A DNA stretch of 63,745 bases from Syntrophomonadaceae bacterium. GTDB taxonomy: Bacteria > Bacillota > Dethiobacteria > DTU022 > UBA8154. The translations under genes and the position numbers were made by a program. The stretch spans positions 1 to 63,745 of the forward strand of contig PWRN01000060.1 of assembly GCA_003556225.1 (NCBI GenBank). Direction: 5' to 3'. The notes under the pieces were generated by a model. The model did not search any database and had not been told where the DNA came from. It saw only the letters and a program-made list of their open reading frames with translations. Numbering within the stretch: the first letter of the stretch is position 1; every line of letters starts with the position of its first letter. Positions 62,549-63,745 of the stretch are shown here, piece by piece.

Positions 62549-63168
62549 CTTCAATTCACCTGCGCTTTTAAAGAATAAATAATATTAACTAGAATAACTT
62601 GTTTCGGCAAATCTTGGTTAAATCCTGCAAGTTGAAAAAATATTTTACCTGCCAATCATTTTTAGCCTAATATTTTCTCTCGATGCTTTGCCTTTTTCAA
62701 TTAACTTTGTAAGGAGAATCAATTCTGGGACAGGAACAAGAAGCGTGTGCCCTGTATTCCCCGCGGGCAGCAGGGAAACATTCCTCTTTTGTCGTAGTCT
62801 TACCTGGCGGAAGCGATATTTGATCCAAAGGAGGCTTCGCCTGCATGGTTAAGCACAGGCAAAAACCCTCAGCAGGAGCTTTTTTCAGCAACTGGAAGTC
62901 ATCCCGGGCTTCTTTCTGGCGAAAAATCATTCTCGCCTTCCGAAATAACTACGTAAAACTGCGCACGGGGCAGCACTGCTGCGGAAATTTCAATGAAGTT
63001 GGCTGCTGAAAAACCGAAAACAGTTCGGTGCGAACTGCAGATCCCAACGGTTCATCCTCTAACGGGGAAAAATGAAAAGAGAAGAGATAATGGTTCGTAA
63101 ATAAGTTATATTATTTATAAATTGGCCCCAAGCAGCCTGAGAATGGGTTTTAGAACCCTATTTTGTTA
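62549..63168. other. Long non-coding interval between the Fak-like gene and clpC
   Basis: An AT-rich stretch (63080-63130) before the clp promoter may act as an UP element. GGGTTTTAGAACCC (63146-63159) is a small palindrome just upstream of the -35. GCCTGYGC-type hairpins are seen near 62839-62860. A 77-codon minus frame at 62697-62930 is not credible as a gene. No known riboswitch or tRNA is recognised. Confidence 0.45.
62582..62610 (-). promoter_or_regulatory. Probable promoter for the FakA-FakB-like gene
   Basis: Minus strand TTGCCG (62605-62610), 17-base spacer, TAATAT (62582-62587); leader of about 30 bases. Confidence 0.6.
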
Positions 63169-63197
63169 TTGCCGTCTGAAAAAGGAGCTGTTATACT
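63169..63197 (+). promoter_or_regulatory. Sigma-A promoter of clpC
   Basis: TTGCCG (63169-63174), 17-base spacer, TATACT (63192-63197). Confidence 0.8.
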
Positions 63198-63205
63198 ATA
63201 CATAA

Positions 63206-63222
63206 GGTCAAAGTTGGTCAAA
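63206..63222 (+). promoter_or_regulatory. CtsR operator
   Basis: GGTCAAAGTTGGTCAAA, a perfect direct repeat of the CtsR heptamer with a three-base spacer, covering the predicted transcription start. Repression would be relieved by heat or protein-damage stress. Confidence 0.93.
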
Positions 63223-63340
63223 TCTTAGCTTGGCCGGTAATATATTTTCCCACCTGGATTTTTTTATGACGCGGGAAAAAGTTGATTTCACACCAAAACA
63301 CAATTCTAATTTGGAATTTTTTAGTCAGGAGTGAGCGCAA

Positions 63341-63745
63341 ATGTTTTTATTTGGACGATTCACGGAAGGCGCACAGCAAATTCCCTTAAACGCCCAAAAG
63401 GAGGCCGCACGGTTAAATCACGATTATATCGGGGCAGAACACATGCTGCTGGGACTGCTCAAAGACGACTCCACCCTCGCGGCACAGGTGCTGCATCAAC
63501 GGGGTATCGAACTGGACATGGCGCGGGCAGAGGTGGAAAAACTTCTGGGCAAAAAAGACAAGCGGGAGAGCATTCATAAAATATCCTATACGGAAAACGT
63601 TAAAAATGTCATCGGGTTTGCCATCGAGGAAGGGTTCAACATGGGGCATCATTATGTTGGCCCGGAGCACCTTTTGCTCGGTCTTTTGAGAGATCAAGAA
63701 AGCCTCGTTGGCCAGGTATTGAAGAACCTGGGAGCCGACCTGGAA
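63341..63745 (+). CDS. clpC: ATP-dependent Clp protease ATP-binding subunit ClpC, 5' part
   Basis: 135 codons to the window edge with no stop. Starts MFLFGRFTEGAQQIPLNAQKEA and contains both Clp_N repeats (NHDYIGAEHMLLGLLKDDS and GHHYVGPEHLLLGLLRDQES), as in ClpC adaptors of ClpP. CAGGAG precedes the ATG by nine bases. The CtsR operator supports ClpC rather than ClpA or ClpB. The usual ctsR-mcsA-mcsB genes are not upstream, so clpC is transcribed on its own here. Confidence 0.95.
   Translation, partial: MFLFGRFTEGAQQIPLNAQKEAARLNHDYIGAEHMLLGLLKDDSTLAAQVLHQRGIELDMARAEVEKLLGKKDKRESIHKISYTENVKNVIGFAIEEGFNMGHHYVGPEHLLLGLLRDQESLVGQVLKNLGADLE

Noticed and set aside
62697-62930. 77-codon minus frame in the clpC upstream region
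   Set aside because: No family, weak ribosome site, and it lies in a region with hairpins and AT-rich stretches.
1-63745. CRISPR arrays, tRNA or rRNA genes, prophage or complete insertion sequences
   Set aside because: None recognised by eye; the dispersed repeats are too degenerate and too few to be an array.

Overview
This window looks like chromosomal DNA of an anaerobic, Gram-positive-type Firmicute, most likely from the Clostridia (a Peptococcaceae, Desulfotomaculum or Moorella-like lineage). The placement is an inference. It rests on a CtsR operator in front of clpC, Bacillus-type LexA boxes (CGAAC-N4-GTTC), an S-layer-homology protein, an Asp23/Gls24 protein, a FakA/FakB-type DhaL-DegV protein, short-form ThiC with ThiW, an acyl-CoA dehydratase activase, several radical-SAM and 4Fe-4S proteins, and fairly high GC. 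No rRNA, tRNA, CRISPR array, phage or intact insertion sequence was seen.

Layout. 1-8.6 kb: the 5' part of comEC, a cupin thiol-dioxygenase-like gene overlapping a QueG-like Fe-S gene, a DUF2062 gene, and carB co-transcribed with a FUSC-type membrane protein. 8.6-18.5 kb: an SOS-controlled YneA-like LysM protein with two LexA boxes, a copper-amine-oxidase-N protein, a CMD-family protein, polX, a split AtuA (DUF1446) pair and a large SLH protein. 19.2-22.9 kb: a sigma-54 promoter drives two thiolase-like proteins and two DUF35 proteins, closed by a strong terminator. 23-33 kb: mutY, a lipocalin-like protein, a TAT-signal aldo/keto reductase, two small Cys-rich proteins, and a cluster of two TAT-signal radical-SAM proteins with two spermidine-synthase-like proteins. 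33-39.3 kb: a universal stress protein, glgC, and a four-gene phosphorelay locus. 39.3-47.4 kb: carbonic anhydrase, a QueG-like pseudogene, a nitroreductase, an Asp23 protein, a subtilisin, an acyl-CoA dehydrogenase, an MscS channel and a DUF432 protein. 47.5-58.1 kb: a TPP-riboswitch operon thiW-thiC-thiD-thiM-thiE that runs on into rnhA, lgt and a 1466-residue activase. 58.5-63.7 kb: a SprT-like protein, DUF2177 and DUF1295 membrane proteins, a fused FakA-FakB protein, and the start of clpC.

Most noteworthy. (1) The sigma-54 operon: both thiolase-fold proteins have lost the usual Cys/His/Cys catalytic residues while keeping DUF35 partners, which suggests an aldolase-type or other non-thiolase reaction. 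(2) A cluster in which radical-SAM enzymes carry twin-arginine, lipoprotein-like signals next to membrane-bound spermidine-synthase-like proteins. (3) Several single-residue lesions in otherwise intact genes: RNase HI lacks one catalytic Asp, a QueG-like gene has an in-frame TAA, GlgC has a changed nucleotide loop, and an acyl-CoA dehydrogenase lacks the usual Glu. (4) Two families of degenerate intergenic repeats, and an AATGCGCATT palindrome found three times around the phosphorelay genes.

Starts were chosen by Shine-Dalgarno position where one was visible, so some differ from the longest open frame. Everything here was read by eye, and family names are recognition from motifs rather than search results.
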